Source: Diphasiastrum complanatum (Eukaryota; Streptophyta; Lycopodiopsida; Lycopodiales; Lycopodiaceae). From it: 64,000 nucleotides of DNA. Each line of letters starts with the position of its first letter. Positions within the stretch are counted from its first letter, which is position 1. The notes under the pieces are model-generated. The model ran no database searches. It was not told the origin of the DNA and saw only the letters and a program-made list of their open reading frames with translations. The position numbers and the translations under genes were made by a program. Below are positions 1 through 9,960 of this stretch, one piece after another. The stretch lies in contig CM055094.1 in assembly GCA_029204225.1 (NCBI GenBank), positions 66,610,536 through 66,674,535 of the forward strand, written 5' to 3'.

Positions 1-759
1 TTTACCAAACATTCGTGCCATTGACGACTCACTTAGATTAGTGCATGATACGCCTAGATTACAATCGTAATTTTGCATCTACTTTTTTTCTTGTTTCTTT
101 TTCGATATTTTATTGCTTAATAGCTTCGATTTGTTCTAACTCACTTTATATTTTGTTTATTTCATCTGCCAATTTCTATTGAAATGTCTCTTAACATTGT
201 TTCTACATGTGCAACACTTTTTTTCTCCTATTTTACTTTTTTTCCTACACCATTTCCATCTCACTTCATTCCTATACCCAACCACACTCTATGAGGGGAG
301 GATAAGCAAGTGGTATTATAATACTACTTCGTTCATTTTACGACTAGGAACTGTAGATTTCACACCACACTTAGTGGAAATAGCCAATTTTGGATGCATT
401 AGGAAGGTCTTACTTGAGGCTACAAGACTCTATATCAAGTTTTAGGCAATTGCTTGTAGAATTTGAAATATTCAATTCTTCGTGATTTTGTCAAAACCCT
501 AATTTTGATTGGATATCTATTTTGTGAGATTGCTGAACTTCATTAGAGTGTGTTTCAATCTTAGTAACTGGCAAGAGTCATTAGATTGAGAATAGATCAT
601 AGGTTGATCATGACTTCTACATTCTATGTGTTGATTTGCTAGATATAAGTGCTAGAGTTCCATATCTTTGTGATTTCTTTTTGGAAACATTTGTTGTATT
701 TCAAAAGAGTGCTTTGTGCATTGGAACATGTTGAAAGAAAAGGATAATCTCATTGCAAC
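1..759 (+). other. copia 5' leader and upstream flank
   Basis: No gene. About 340-759 matches the untranslated leader in front of the gag gene at 26993 (shared blocks: GCATTAGGAAGGTCT, GTCAAAACCCTAATTTTGAT, GTGTGTTTCAATCTTAGTAA), so it is the leader of the gag ORF at 760. The PBS and LTR expected upstream are not recognisable; 1-300 is an AT-rich tract also present at 58841-59140 and, inverted, at about 5.95-6.25 kb. Confidence 0.6.
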
Positions 760-1434
760 ATGGCTACATCAAGTAGATACATGTTGGAAGGCAATGATAG
801 GCTTACCTCAAACAATTATTCATTGTGGAAAGTGAGGATGGAATCACTTATTGATATGCATGATGTTTTGGATATTGTTGTAGCTTTGGAGGAGAGGCCA
901 GCAACACAACAAGAACAATTGAGGTATGAAAAGAGAGGTAAAAGAGCTCTACGCATGATAAAGATGAATGTTACCAATGAACTTTTCAAGGAAATTGGTA
1001 ATAGTACTTCATTAAAGGATGCTTGGGATTCTTTAAAGAAGCTTTATCAATCCAAGTCTACTTCTAGAGTGTTGACAGACAAGCAAGGTAATCTTACTCA
1101 TGATGAAGATAATTTGGATTTTCAATACTCAAATGATGATGCTTTTGTGATGTCTTCATGTATGCCTGCTAATGATATAGATCTAGATCCGTGGTGGATT
1201 GATAGTCGTGCAAGCACCAAAGGGATTGGCACAATTCTTATTTCTCTCTCTACAAATAGGAACGTTCATTTGAAGGATGTTTTGTTCATACCTTCTATTA
1301 CCAAGAATTTACTTAGTGTGATTCAACTACTAAGTAAAGGATTCAAAGTTGAGTTTGGTGGAGATGATTGCATGATCAAAAGGAAGGATATCTTGATTGC
1401 AAAAGGTAAAAGACAAGCATTAGAGGAAGTTTGA
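760..1434 (+). pseudogene. Internally deleted copia gag-protease ORF
   Basis: Open reading frame of 224 codons made of copia capsid and protease pieces. Residues 1-107 match the N-terminal capsid part of gag (UBN2-like; LTSNNYSLWKVRMESL) as in the longer gags at 22757 and 26993. After SKSTSRVLT it jumps to KQGNLTHDED, so the rest of gag, including the CCHC zinc knuckle, is missing. The protease segment starts at DPWWIDSRAS, where the family has DSGAS, and then jumps to KGIGT, losing about 38 residues of protease. Both losses keep the frame. The Gly-to-Arg change at the catalytic DSG and the missing protease core make enzyme activity unlikely. A near-identical copy lies at 59600-60274 and a related one, inverted, at 5414-4603. 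It may be a non-autonomous derivative; expression is unknown. Confidence 0.8.
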
Positions 1435-1657
1435 GCTCCAAAAAGACCCTTTAAGAATTTGTGCAAGATGTAGTTTATATTATTAAAATATTATAACACT
1501 AACACTTTTGACTTGCCATAACTTTTTAATCGTAGCTTAAAAGTATGTCATCTAACATATCATTGGAAAGCTCTTGTTGAGCGCTATCAAATGCATTAAA
1601 CTTCGCTAAATTTGGACTTACCACTAAAAAGTTATGCCATTTTTAGTGTGGAATAAA
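1435..1657. other. non-coding spacer between gag-protease and RT fragments
   Basis: AT-rich linker with no reading frame or known motif; it replaces the integrase part of pol. The same linker is present at 60275-60497, so the junction formed before that duplication. Confidence 0.5.
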
Positions 1658-3155
1658 ATGTCATCCATGTACAAGAACAATGTATGGACACTTGCACCTA
1701 TACCTGATGGTAGAAAACCAATCAAGTGCAAGTGGATCTATAAGATCAAAACAGGTCCTAATGGAGAAAACATCATATACAAGACAATGTTGGTTGCTAA
1801 AGGATTTTCACAAAAGTATGGGATTGACTACATTGATTCTTTCTCATTGGTAGTCAAACATACATCAATTCGCTTGTTATTCGTGTATGTAGTGGCTCAT
1901 GATTTGAAAATCCATATTGTGGATGAGAAAACTGCTTTCCTGCATGCAAAATTAGAAGAAGACTTATTCATGGACCAACCACTTGGTTTTGTAAGCCAAG
2001 AGTATCCAAAATACGGATGCCACATGAATACAACATTTATGGTCTCAAATAGGCAGCAAGACAATGGTATAGAAAGAAGGACGAAGCACTACATTCCATA
2101 GGCTTCAAACCTCTATTTGCTGAATCAAATGTCTATATCAAGTATGTCCAAAAGAAAATAATCATTTTAGCTATTTATGTTGATGACACGCTTATCTTCT
2201 CAAGAAGAGATAAGTTAATTTCAGATGTCAAAAGAGACATTTCTGAAATATTTGAGATTGCTGACCTAGGAGAAGCTAAAATCTATCTAGGCTTGCAGAT
2301 CGTGAGAGACTTTGAAGGTGGTAAGTTGTATCTTCACCAACAAAAGTACACTCAAAAGATCATTGAAGACTTCAACATGCTCGAATGCAAAGGTGTGCAT
2401 ACTCCCATGATTCCTAGAACAATACTGAACAAGGCATATTGTTCGCAGACTCTCGAGGAAGAAGAACGAATGGCCAAAACACCCTATTGTAGGCTGATTG
2501 AATCATTGTTATATCTAGCAGACAACACCAAACCTGATATAGCATTTGCGATATACAGGCTGAGCCAATATAATCAGAACCCTGGATTGTTACATTGGAA
2601 GTTGGCAAAGACATTACTACAATATCCAAAAAACGAAAGACTATGGACTATGTTATTCAAAGAAAGATGGATTTCACATTGAATCATATAGTGACGCAAG
2701 CTAGGCATCCATGAAGGATGATAACAAAAGTATTTTAGGAGATTGTACTCTAGCATCTCGCGTAGCCATACTTTGGACTAGCAAGAAGCAAACAGTTGTA
2801 GCTCAATCTTCCTGTGAAGCGAAATATGTAGCAGCAGCCAAGATGGCAAACGAGCTGATCTAGATTAAACGAAGGATTTGATGAATCTAGTTCAGGACGT
2901 TATGTCTTGTTAATGGATAATACTTCAACAATCTATCTTACGAAAGATCCTGTATTTCACTCAAAAACGAAACACATACCTATCAAGTATCATGTGATTT
3001 GGGACTTAGTTGAGAAGAAGATACTGAAGACAGTCTTCATACCCATAGAGGAAATGATAGCTAATATCTTTACAAAGCCACTAAGTAAAGCCTTGTTTGA
3101 GAAGCAACTTCGAGATAGATCTTTATTCTACCAACAAAGCACGCAGTTTACTTGA
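1658..3155 (+). pseudogene. copia pol remnant: reverse transcriptase and RNase H
   Basis: Fragments in shifting frames follow the order of copia RT and RNase H. The RT N-terminus reads [20 protein letters not shown] and KCKWIYKIK (1658-1760), then [12 protein letters not shown]. The YVDD catalytic motif is kept at 2176-2187, then LGEAKIYLGLQI, CKGVHTPMIP and the thumb segment PDIAFAIYRLSQYNQNPGLLHW (2293-2640). RNase H follows with AQSSCEAKYVAAA (about 2800-2840) and MLMDNTSTIYLTKDPVFHSK to ANIFTKPLSK (2907-3095). The frame breaks near 2101 and 2640, and an in-frame TAG follows NELI at about 2861. No integrase precedes it. Close copies lie at 60498-61996 (nearly identical) and 10536-11966 (more different). 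It is dead. Confidence 0.85.
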
Positions 3156-3474
3156 CAAAGGATGAGAAAAAAATGGACGTGAACTCAAAACTTTTGTATT
3201 CGTGACCAACACAAAAGATTCGCGAAACAGTGTCTTGTTCAAGCCTCAAATGTCACGAAACTATCTCAAATAGTTCGCGAAATATTCTAGCTTCCTTCAA
3301 ACTCAAGAATTGTCATCTGTTGAGAACAATTTGTGAAAGACAAAAATGTCATAAAGAGACAAGTGTCACGACCAATTTGCAAAACATGAAGCTGAGACAA
3401 AGAGATAGACTGTCATGAAATATTCACAAACAATATTTATTCGAGCCTAGAAACAGGGCGTCTATTTGAAAATC
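3156..3474 (+). repeat. 3' end of copia remnant with TTCGCGAA-like motifs
   Basis: No coding sequence. It carries repeated TTCGCGAA and ATGTCACGAA-type motifs and continues in the copies at 61997-62311 and 12010-12345. It probably holds the polypurine tract and the beginning of the 3' LTR, but I cannot fix the LTR border. Similarity to the 12.0-12.35 kb copy stops at about 3474. Confidence 0.5.
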
Positions 3475-3479
3475 AAACA

Positions 3480-3850
3480 AGCCTGGGGACGAGGTCGCTC
3501 GCGTGATGGCGATATCACAAATGCAGGTCGTATGGAAGCAATCAAACATGACATCAAATTACGCGAAAATCTGTACAATCCCCGACAATGGACTTATATA
3601 GGGGAAAAAAGTTGGCATGTGTGAATACTAGTGACACGTGGCCCAGTCAGTAGCTGACATGTGGAATGGAACCACACGTCTGTATACACAGGTGTGAAAC
3701 TGCACGTCTGGATCAACACGTGTGGGATCCCACGTGGGGACACATGGCCGAATGGATCAACGACATGTGTTCTCACACGTATAGGCTCGCACGTGTGGTC
3801 ACATGGCCCAATCAGTACTCGACGTTTTAATCTTCCTAACGTGTGTAGTT
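3480..3850. promoter_or_regulatory. CACGTG (G-box) cluster
   Basis: GC-richer tract with no gene that is found only here in the window. It contains four perfect CACGTG palindromes (3635-3640, 3717-3722, 3731-3736, 3790-3795) and further ACGT cores between them. CACGTG is the plant G-box bound by bZIP and bHLH factors. The density is far above chance, so a promoter or LTR U3 fragment is plausible, but no transcript beside it is evident. Confidence 0.45.
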
Positions 3851-3869
3851 TGTTTGTGTGTGCCTTGCC

Positions 3870-4080
3870 TTTTGTTCATACTTGGTCAAAATGTTGTTTT
3901 TATCGATTTTTTGCAAGGGGCACACTTAGTGTGAGTCTTTTTTTTGTTATGCAAGCCTTTTTATCAATAGACATGTGTTTAACACTCTATAGTGAGCATT
4001 TCCATAGTTATCCAAACCCATAGTCCAAAACACTCGCCAATTGAGCATTTCTTACCATGCAGAGATTTATGTGAGATGGC
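3870..4080 (+). repeat. dispersed repeat, three copies in window
   Basis: The block running from CTTGGTCAAAAT to GAGATTTATGTGAG, with GCAAGGGGCACACTTAGTG, recurs at about 25707-25920 on the same strand and inverted at about 42845-43060. It has no coding capacity that I can recognise. In the other two copies it adjoins a protease fragment of the family at 760. Confidence 0.7.
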
Positions 4081-4400
4081 TGACTATTTTCAAGTTTAGT
4101 CATCTATTTTTTTGTTTCATGGTCTTAGGACTAGTCAAGCTAGAGTTTGAAATCTTGATATAATCAACACTTTTGCCTATTCTTCATGGTCATTTTGAGG
4201 CATGGAGGCCTTGGTTATCCATCATTATGGTGCAGCTATTTTCAAGGAAGATGAGATCTCAAGTCAAAGATCTTCTTTAAGCATGGAGGTAATCAAAGGA
4301 AAATGTGCCAATATGGTGGAATGTTCATCAAGGAAGGTGGTATTGGATTTCCATCAAAGAGATCCTCTCATAGCAATGGTAATTTGGCTGCAACCAAATG

Positions 4401-4553
4401 TCCTTTGGCTGGTTTTCACATCATACTCATACCAAAGTATCCACTCAACAAGTATCTCAAGGTTTTTTTTTGATCTAGTCCTTTGGCTGGTTTTCACATC
4501 ATACTCATACCAAGGTATCCACAAGTATCCCAAGGTTTTTGTTTGATCTAGTA
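4401..4553 (+). repeat. tandem duplication, ~77 bp x 2
   Basis: TCCTTTGGCTGGTTTTCACA starts one unit at 4401 and another at 4479; both continue through CATACTCATACCAA and end near GATCTAGT. The surrounding 4081-4600 holds no gene and resembles degenerate copia-associated DNA. Confidence 0.75.
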
Positions 4554-4599
4554 TCTCATCAAGCTAGTTTTATGAGGAGTGTGAAAATGGGCAAAATCT

Positions 4600-6247
4600 A
4601 GCCTAATCATTTTGCAACTTTGTGTACATAGTGAATGTGGAGAATCCCAATGACTTGAAGTTGAGGTACCCCATCCTTTTATGCCAAACCTCTTGAATAG
4701 GTATTTGCTGATTTGCTATACATCCAACTTGGTTAGCAATAACACAAGAATCTACTTTGAACAACTTCACTTGTCTTTTACCTTTTGTAATCAAGATATC
4801 CTTCCTTTTGATCATGCAAGCATCTCCACCAAACTCAACTTTGAATCCTTTACTTAGTAATTGAATCACACTAAGTAAATTCTTGGTAATAGAAGGTATG
4901 AACAAAACATCTTCAAATGAACGTTCCTATTTGTAGATAGAGAAATAGGAATTGTGCCAATCCCTTTGGTGCTTGCACCACTATCAATCCACCATGGATC
5001 TAGATCTCCATTATTAGCAAGCATACATGAAGACATCACAAAAGCATCATCATTTGAGTATTGAAAATCCAAACCATCTTCATCATGAGTAAGATTACCT
5101 TGCTTGTCTGTCAACACTCTAGAAGTAGACTTGGATTCATAAAGCTTCCAAGCATCCTTTGATGAAGTACTATTACCAATTTCCTTGAAAAGTTCATTGG
5201 TAACATTCATCATTATCATGCATAGAGCTCTTTTAGCTCTCTTTTCATACCTCAATTGTTCTTGTTGTGTTGCTGGCCTCTCCTCCAAAGCTACAACAAT
5301 ATCCAAAACATCATGCATCTCAATAAGTGATTCCATCCTCACTTTCCACAATGAATAATTGTTTGAGGTAAGCCTATCATTGCCTTCCAACATGTATCCA
5401 CTTGATGTAGCCATGTTGCAATGAGATGATCCTTTTCTTTCAACCTGTTCCAATGCACAAAGCACTCTTTTGAAATACAACAAATGTTTCCAAAGAGAGA
5501 TCACAAAGATGTGGAACTCTTACTTCTCTTCTAGCACTTATATCTAGCAAATCAACACATAGAACGTAGAAATCTTGATCAACCTATGATCTATTCTCAA
5601 TCTAATGACTCTTGCCACTTACTAAGATTGAAACACACTCTAATGAAGTTCAATAATCTCACAAAATAGATATCCAATCAAAATTAGGGTTTTGACAAAA
5701 TTGTGAAGAATTGAATATTTCAAAATCTACATGGAATTGCCTAAAACTTGATATAGAGTCTTGTAGCCTCAACTGAGACCTTCCTAATGCATCCAAAATT
5801 GGCTATTTCCACTAAGTTTGGTTTGAAATCTACTCTTCCTAGTTGTAAAATGTACGAAGTAGTATTATAATACTACTTGCTTATCCTCCCCTCACAGAGT
5901 GTGGTTCGGTATAGGAATGAAGTGAGATGGAAATAGGCAAAAAAGTAAAATAGGAAAAAAAATAAAAATTTGGTTAATTGTAGTGTGAACAAAAGTGGAT
6001 GAGAAAAAAGTAGTCGGCTAACTGGAAAAAGTGTTGCACATGTAGAAACAATGTTATGAGACGTTTCAATAGAAATTGGCGGATGAAATAAACAAAATAT
6101 AAAGTGAGTTAGAACAAATTAAAGCTATTAAGCAATAAAATATCGAAAAAGAAACAAGAAAAAAAGTAGATGCAAAATTGCGATTGTAATCTAGGCGTAT
6201 CATGCACTAATCTAAGTGAGTTGTCAATGGCACGAATGTTTGGTAAA
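4600..6247 (-). repeat. inverted repeat of 1-1434
   Basis: The reverse complement of this stretch follows 1-1434, including leader, gag start and the tract at the window start (CGAATGTTTGGTAAA at 6233-6247 pairs with position 1). About 3.2 kb separates the two arms. From 5415 to about 5950 it is the non-coding leader. Confidence 0.8.
4603..5414 (-). pseudogene. Internally deleted copia gag-protease (inverted copy), frameshifted
   Basis: Reads from ATG at 5414 as the same compact gag-protease as at 760, with the same two internal losses (SRVLT to KQGNLT, and DSGAS to KGIGT). It keeps the normal catalytic DSGAS. A one-base loss near 4910 shifts the frame inside the protease end (VHLK to MFCSY). 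Beyond it the other frame reads IPSITKNLLSVIQLLSKGF and then the gag-pre-integrase zinc-finger start VWHKRMGYLNFKSL (to about 4640), which the copy at 760 has lost. It is therefore closer to the ancestor of the deleted form. Dead through the frameshift and missing pol. Confidence 0.8.
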
Positions 6248-6830
6248 TATCTCTCTATTCGTAACTCACTACCAATGCTGAATTCTTTTACTAGACACAA
6301 ACACATGCTTAGACTTGAACCTGCCAATGAAGCATCCTATCACTTTTACTCAATCAACCGAAAACACTATTATTCATTACAAATCTCTTTTCATCAGCAT
6401 TTCCACAACGAGTGGAACATGGCAAGCATAAATCAACAAACTAATTCTAAGCATTCAACATCACAACTCTGGCCTATCATTTCGGTGAACTCGGATAAGA
6501 TCTACTCACTTATTGTGCTTCTTACGAGTTCAGTATTCACAAGCTACAGATCCCAAGATCGACAAGACTCAAATGAAGTCTTCGTCAAGAGGCAACTACA
6601 AAAAAGAAATCTCTACCTATGATCACTATCACAAATCAGTACACACAGCAGACAGGTGCTAGTTGAACCCGTCAATACCTTGCACACACTGCAAGAAGAA
6701 AAGGCACTCAACATATGTTGCAAAGTTGCAAAGAATGTTGAGAAGAGCGACAATGCCTTCATGTTATTCGATGAAAAGTCAACCAGCTGTGTGGAGCATG
6801 ACTACGATATAGTGATTGAGTGGAGAGCAT
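6248..6830 (+). pseudogene. copia gag remnant with zinc-knuckle region
   Basis: Frames here, and more clearly in the inverted copy at 58575-58228, encode two adjacent zinc-knuckle-like units: CDHCHK-type (written YDHCHKSVHTADRCW in the right copy) and PCTHCKKKRHSTYEYWHNP. CX2CX4HX4C knuckles belong to retroelement nucleocapsids. In this left copy the second Cys-rich unit is cut by a stop and a deletion. Upstream frames include KIDKTQMKSSTRGNYNKE. No start codon or full capsid is visible. The family differs from the gag at 760. Confidence 0.55.
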
Positions 6831-7860
6831 TATTCCACTTGTGATTTGTGTAATGTGGAAATGCCACTAGGATGCCACCTAAGGAGCTCTCTTGCTTATT
6901 TAAGAGACCCCCTCTCTGAGAAGAGGAGCTTTTGCGAAATGTACCCACTCCATGCTGAATTGAAAAGTGCCTCCACAAGTTTTGGTGCATCCATTGAGCT
7001 TCTTGATCATGCTTGTTTCTTGAGGGATGCATTCATGATCTTGCCCTTCCCTCCTTTGTGTGTGGTCGTAGATAGTAGAGTGGATTAGTTTTCCTGCTTT
7101 CCTAGAGTGGATTAGATTTCATTTCTTGTTTGTGGATTAATGTAGAAATCAGCATTCAGGTATACTAAAATAGGCTGGGTTTGTGATGTAATTCTTGCAT
7201 ATTACCTTATAACCATGTTCTTGAAGTTCTTGGGATGTCCAAAAATCAAAAGACTGATTGGTTTCTTGATTGTTCAACTTCTAAAATGTTGTAGAATAGT
7301 TTCTTGTTTCTTGTTTTGTGGATTTATGCAAGTATAGTATGTTTAGGATCTGATTGAAACTTGTTTTTGCAACATTAGAGTAGGATTTCAGTCATTGTTC
7401 AACGGATTTGCATGCTAATCTGATGGTTGAACATTTTGGCATGCATGATTGACTGATTGTGGTTTTTATGCATATGCTTCAGTGCAAGAGTGACCAATCT
7501 TAGTGTTCTTTGACAGACAGGACAATACTACAATGTTAATCAGTCCATTCTACCTAGTTTTGGGCAATGTAATAACAAGAAAACATCCAAAAAATGCCCA
7601 AGAAGCCTGATAACAGGGAGAACCAACCTTGAAATTGTCCTGGAACAAGAACAAGAAAAAGCCAACTGATTCCCTAGAGAAGAGAATCAGTAAACATTTG
7701 GCCTGTTGCCACTTGCACCACTCACATTCTGAAACGATCAATGCGGCAACGCTACTCCTGATCAGATCCATTCAAGAAACGTGGTACATTTCAAGATCTG
7801 TTCATAACTCAAAACGACCTGCAACCACCCTCCACACATCCTACATACAATCTCAGATAT
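6831..7860. other. unassigned sequence, inverted copy at 57.26-58.23 kb
   Basis: A 90-codon frame at 6816-7088 has a counterpart of the same length, with a few substitutions, at 58224-57952, but it has no motif I recognise and may be open by chance. 7100-7550 and 7560-7860 carry nothing I can assign. The conservation simply reflects the inverted duplication. Confidence 0.4.
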
Positions 7861-7861
7861 T

Positions 7862-8000
7862 TTGACATCCTCCTCTACACACATAACCTGCAACAAGAAC
7901 GTCTTGATCAACTACAGAACACTCGACAACACAAGAATAGTGATACTAGGCGATGGAAGCCGACACGATGTCGAAGGCCTCCAGCCCGTCGGGCGTGAAG
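7862..8000 (+). pseudogene. copia protease fragment
   Basis: SSSTHITCNKNVLINYRTLD followed by TRIVILGDGSRHDVEG matches the copia protease segment, where the family typically has DSGAS-H(M/I)T, then RPL...V.LGDGS...I.G. The catalytic Asp side is lost. An inverted copy lies at 57180-57040. About 50 residues are preserved and the flanks do not continue as pol. The fragment may belong with the zinc-knuckle remnant 1.2 kb upstream. Confidence 0.65.
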
Positions 8001-8860
8001 CTCCTAAGCTGTCATGCTCAACGGTAAAAGCAACATTACCAGAAGGATGGTTAACCAAAAATTTAGCATTATCCTGTCTTGTAATGATTAGTTAATCTAT
8101 CTTGTAATCGCACCTGGTGGGACATAAGTATGGATCAGAAATCAATAAATAATATATGATGTAATGCGAGCAATAGTATAGAGATCTGCAAAAAAGTAGA
8201 TACAACATTGTAATAGGAGCACCAGGCCACCAACGAGCAAGACACTATCGACTCACTCTGAAACAAAACAATGTACAAATACGTCTATGTTCTTCCAGTT
8301 ATGATTCTTGCGTTACATCTGTTAGTCTGATTGATTGCTGGAGTCTGTGATTGTTGAAGTCTATGATTGATAGTCAAGTATCTACGTCATGTAATGCAGT
8401 GAGTATCCACCAAAGAACATGCGCACCCTCATCAACGAAATTCAAACATCCTCAAATTTATAAGTAATTGGTACTCCTACTTCAACAAGGTCTACTCATG
8501 TATGAATATATGTTTCCATAGGAAGTTATAAGAAATTAATTAATCTCAAACATGAATGGGAGAGGAGGTTAGAAAGAGGCTTTTCAAAGACTCAAGTACA
8601 AATTGCATACTACCTCTATGTTGCAAGCACACTATCTACTTGGAAACTAGATGCCAATGACTTAACAATAGGTCTTGTGTTGAGTGTAGGTTACTCATTA
8701 TTTGTTGTGGCACTTTGTCAAGAAATATGAAATTATCTTAATTATGAATTGCCCCACAAATGATAAAACGTTGTTTGCCAATATGTAAACTCCAAAGAAA
8801 TTGTGTTCCTTGTACCATCTACATGGGAAATGAGATAAAGAAAAGGACAATGATATCTCA
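8001..8860. other. no recognisable gene
   Basis: AT-rich. Similarity to the inverted copy at 56.95 kb ends at about 8095 (ATGATTAGTTAAT). I see no motif or repeat structure after that. Confidence 0.5.
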
Positions 8861-8862
8861 AA

Positions 8863-9160
8863 TGCAAGAAACAGAGTTATATAAATGCTATAAAGTGTCT
8901 CATGTAGGTCATTGTTGTTCTAGAGAATTTCCATTGTTCACGGCCCTACTTTTAGAGCTAATAACTTATGGAGGATTTCTTGAAGTTGTTGGGTACCATG
9001 CCAAGTATTAGATTAGTCGAAAGTAGTGGGAACCGCCTAGTGTCATGATGTATCAACACAAATCCTGATTCATGTGGTTGAAAATATGTTTTTCAAATTC
9101 TAAGCAAAGAATTAGTCTAAATGGAGAAACAATCTCCCATTCTTGTATTTTGTTATATGA
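8863..9160 (+). repeat. dispersed repeat, second copy at 31.56 kb
   Basis: About 290 bp from GCAAGAAACAGAGTTATATA to CATTCTTGTATTTTGTTATA recurs almost unchanged at about 31555-31853 on the same strand. A short frame (LLLELITYGGFLEVVGYHAK) spans the middle, but the frame is not long enough to name a product. Confidence 0.7.
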
Positions 9161-9525
9161 CTTTGAAAATCCGTCTCGTTTGTACTTGACTTTGAAAATC
9201 CATTTGCAATCATCTACGTTTCTGCTAGCAGGTAATTCGACAATCGTCCAGGACAATCGTCCATGTTTGGTTCTTGACAAGAGATGACTACTCTTTATCC
9301 ATGCTTCTTTCCAGAGACCGGAATCAGGCTGACTGAGTGCTTCTTCTTGCACATAATGAAGCAATTGTTTATTTGCACGTTGCAATTGTTGATTTGCAAA
9401 CTGTAATTGCTGATTAAGACAAGATACACTATCCATTCCAATATCATGCAACCTTTGACAATATCTAAGTAATCCGATATTTCCTTCACATACAAATTTG
9501 AGAGTATTGTCATTGGGTGATGCAA
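9053..9525 (-). pseudogene. Chimeric ORF: coiled-coil segment joined to copia RT start
   Basis: A single frame open from 9784 to 9053 joins two unrelated parts. Residues translated from about 9520 to 9345 (FVCEGNIGLLRYCQRLHDIG, then a Gln/Leu-rich coiled coil with QQLQFANQQLQRANKQLL) match the N-terminal part of the gene at 17238-16858 and its right-arm copy. From about 9340 the frame goes straight into a copia RT N-terminus (SQPDSGLWKEAW, then WTIVELPASRNV and CKWIFKVKYKRDG) and loses similarity near 9150. The part of the frame upstream of 9525 is antisense to an integrase and is probably chance. Whether this fusion is ever made is unknown. Confidence 0.6.
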
Positions 9526-9960
9526 AGTACTTCATTACGTTTATTGATGACTTTGGCAAGTTTATTGTAGTATACTTTATTCGTACCAAATCTGAAGCTT
9601 TCGAGAAATTCATTGAGTATACAATTGGGCTGAGAAGCAGACAGGCAATAAATTGGATCAAATTCGCACAAATTGTGGAGGTGAGTACATTTCCAACGAA
9701 TTCAAAGCTTACTATACTGATCGAGGTATTATGCACGCAAAGACTGCATCTTACACACCTCAGCACAATGAAATAGCTAAACAAAGGAATCGTATACTAA
9801 TGGAAGCTGCAAGGTGTATGATGGCTCATGCGAAAGCACCAAAACATTTGTGGGCAGAACCAGGGGCTACATCAAATTATCTTCAAAATCGTATTCTGAA
9901 ATCTTGAATACCGGATTAAACTCCTCTTGAGATATGGTGGAAGTCAAAGCCAAATCTTGC
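9526..9960 (+). pseudogene. copia integrase core fragment
   Basis: The frame starts with DAKYFITFIDDFGKF (retroelement rve core). It shifts near 9660 to a second frame with CGGEYISNEFKAYYTDRGI, TPQHNEIAKQRNRILMEAA and KHLWAEPGATSNYLQNR, ending at TGA 9905. The usual SDNGGEY reads TNCGGEY and the glutamate of N-G-x-A-E-R reads AKQR, so two of the three D,D-35-E residues are gone. It precedes the RT remnant on the same strand at the normal pol spacing, so it is the 5' part of the same dead pol gene. Confidence 0.8.
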
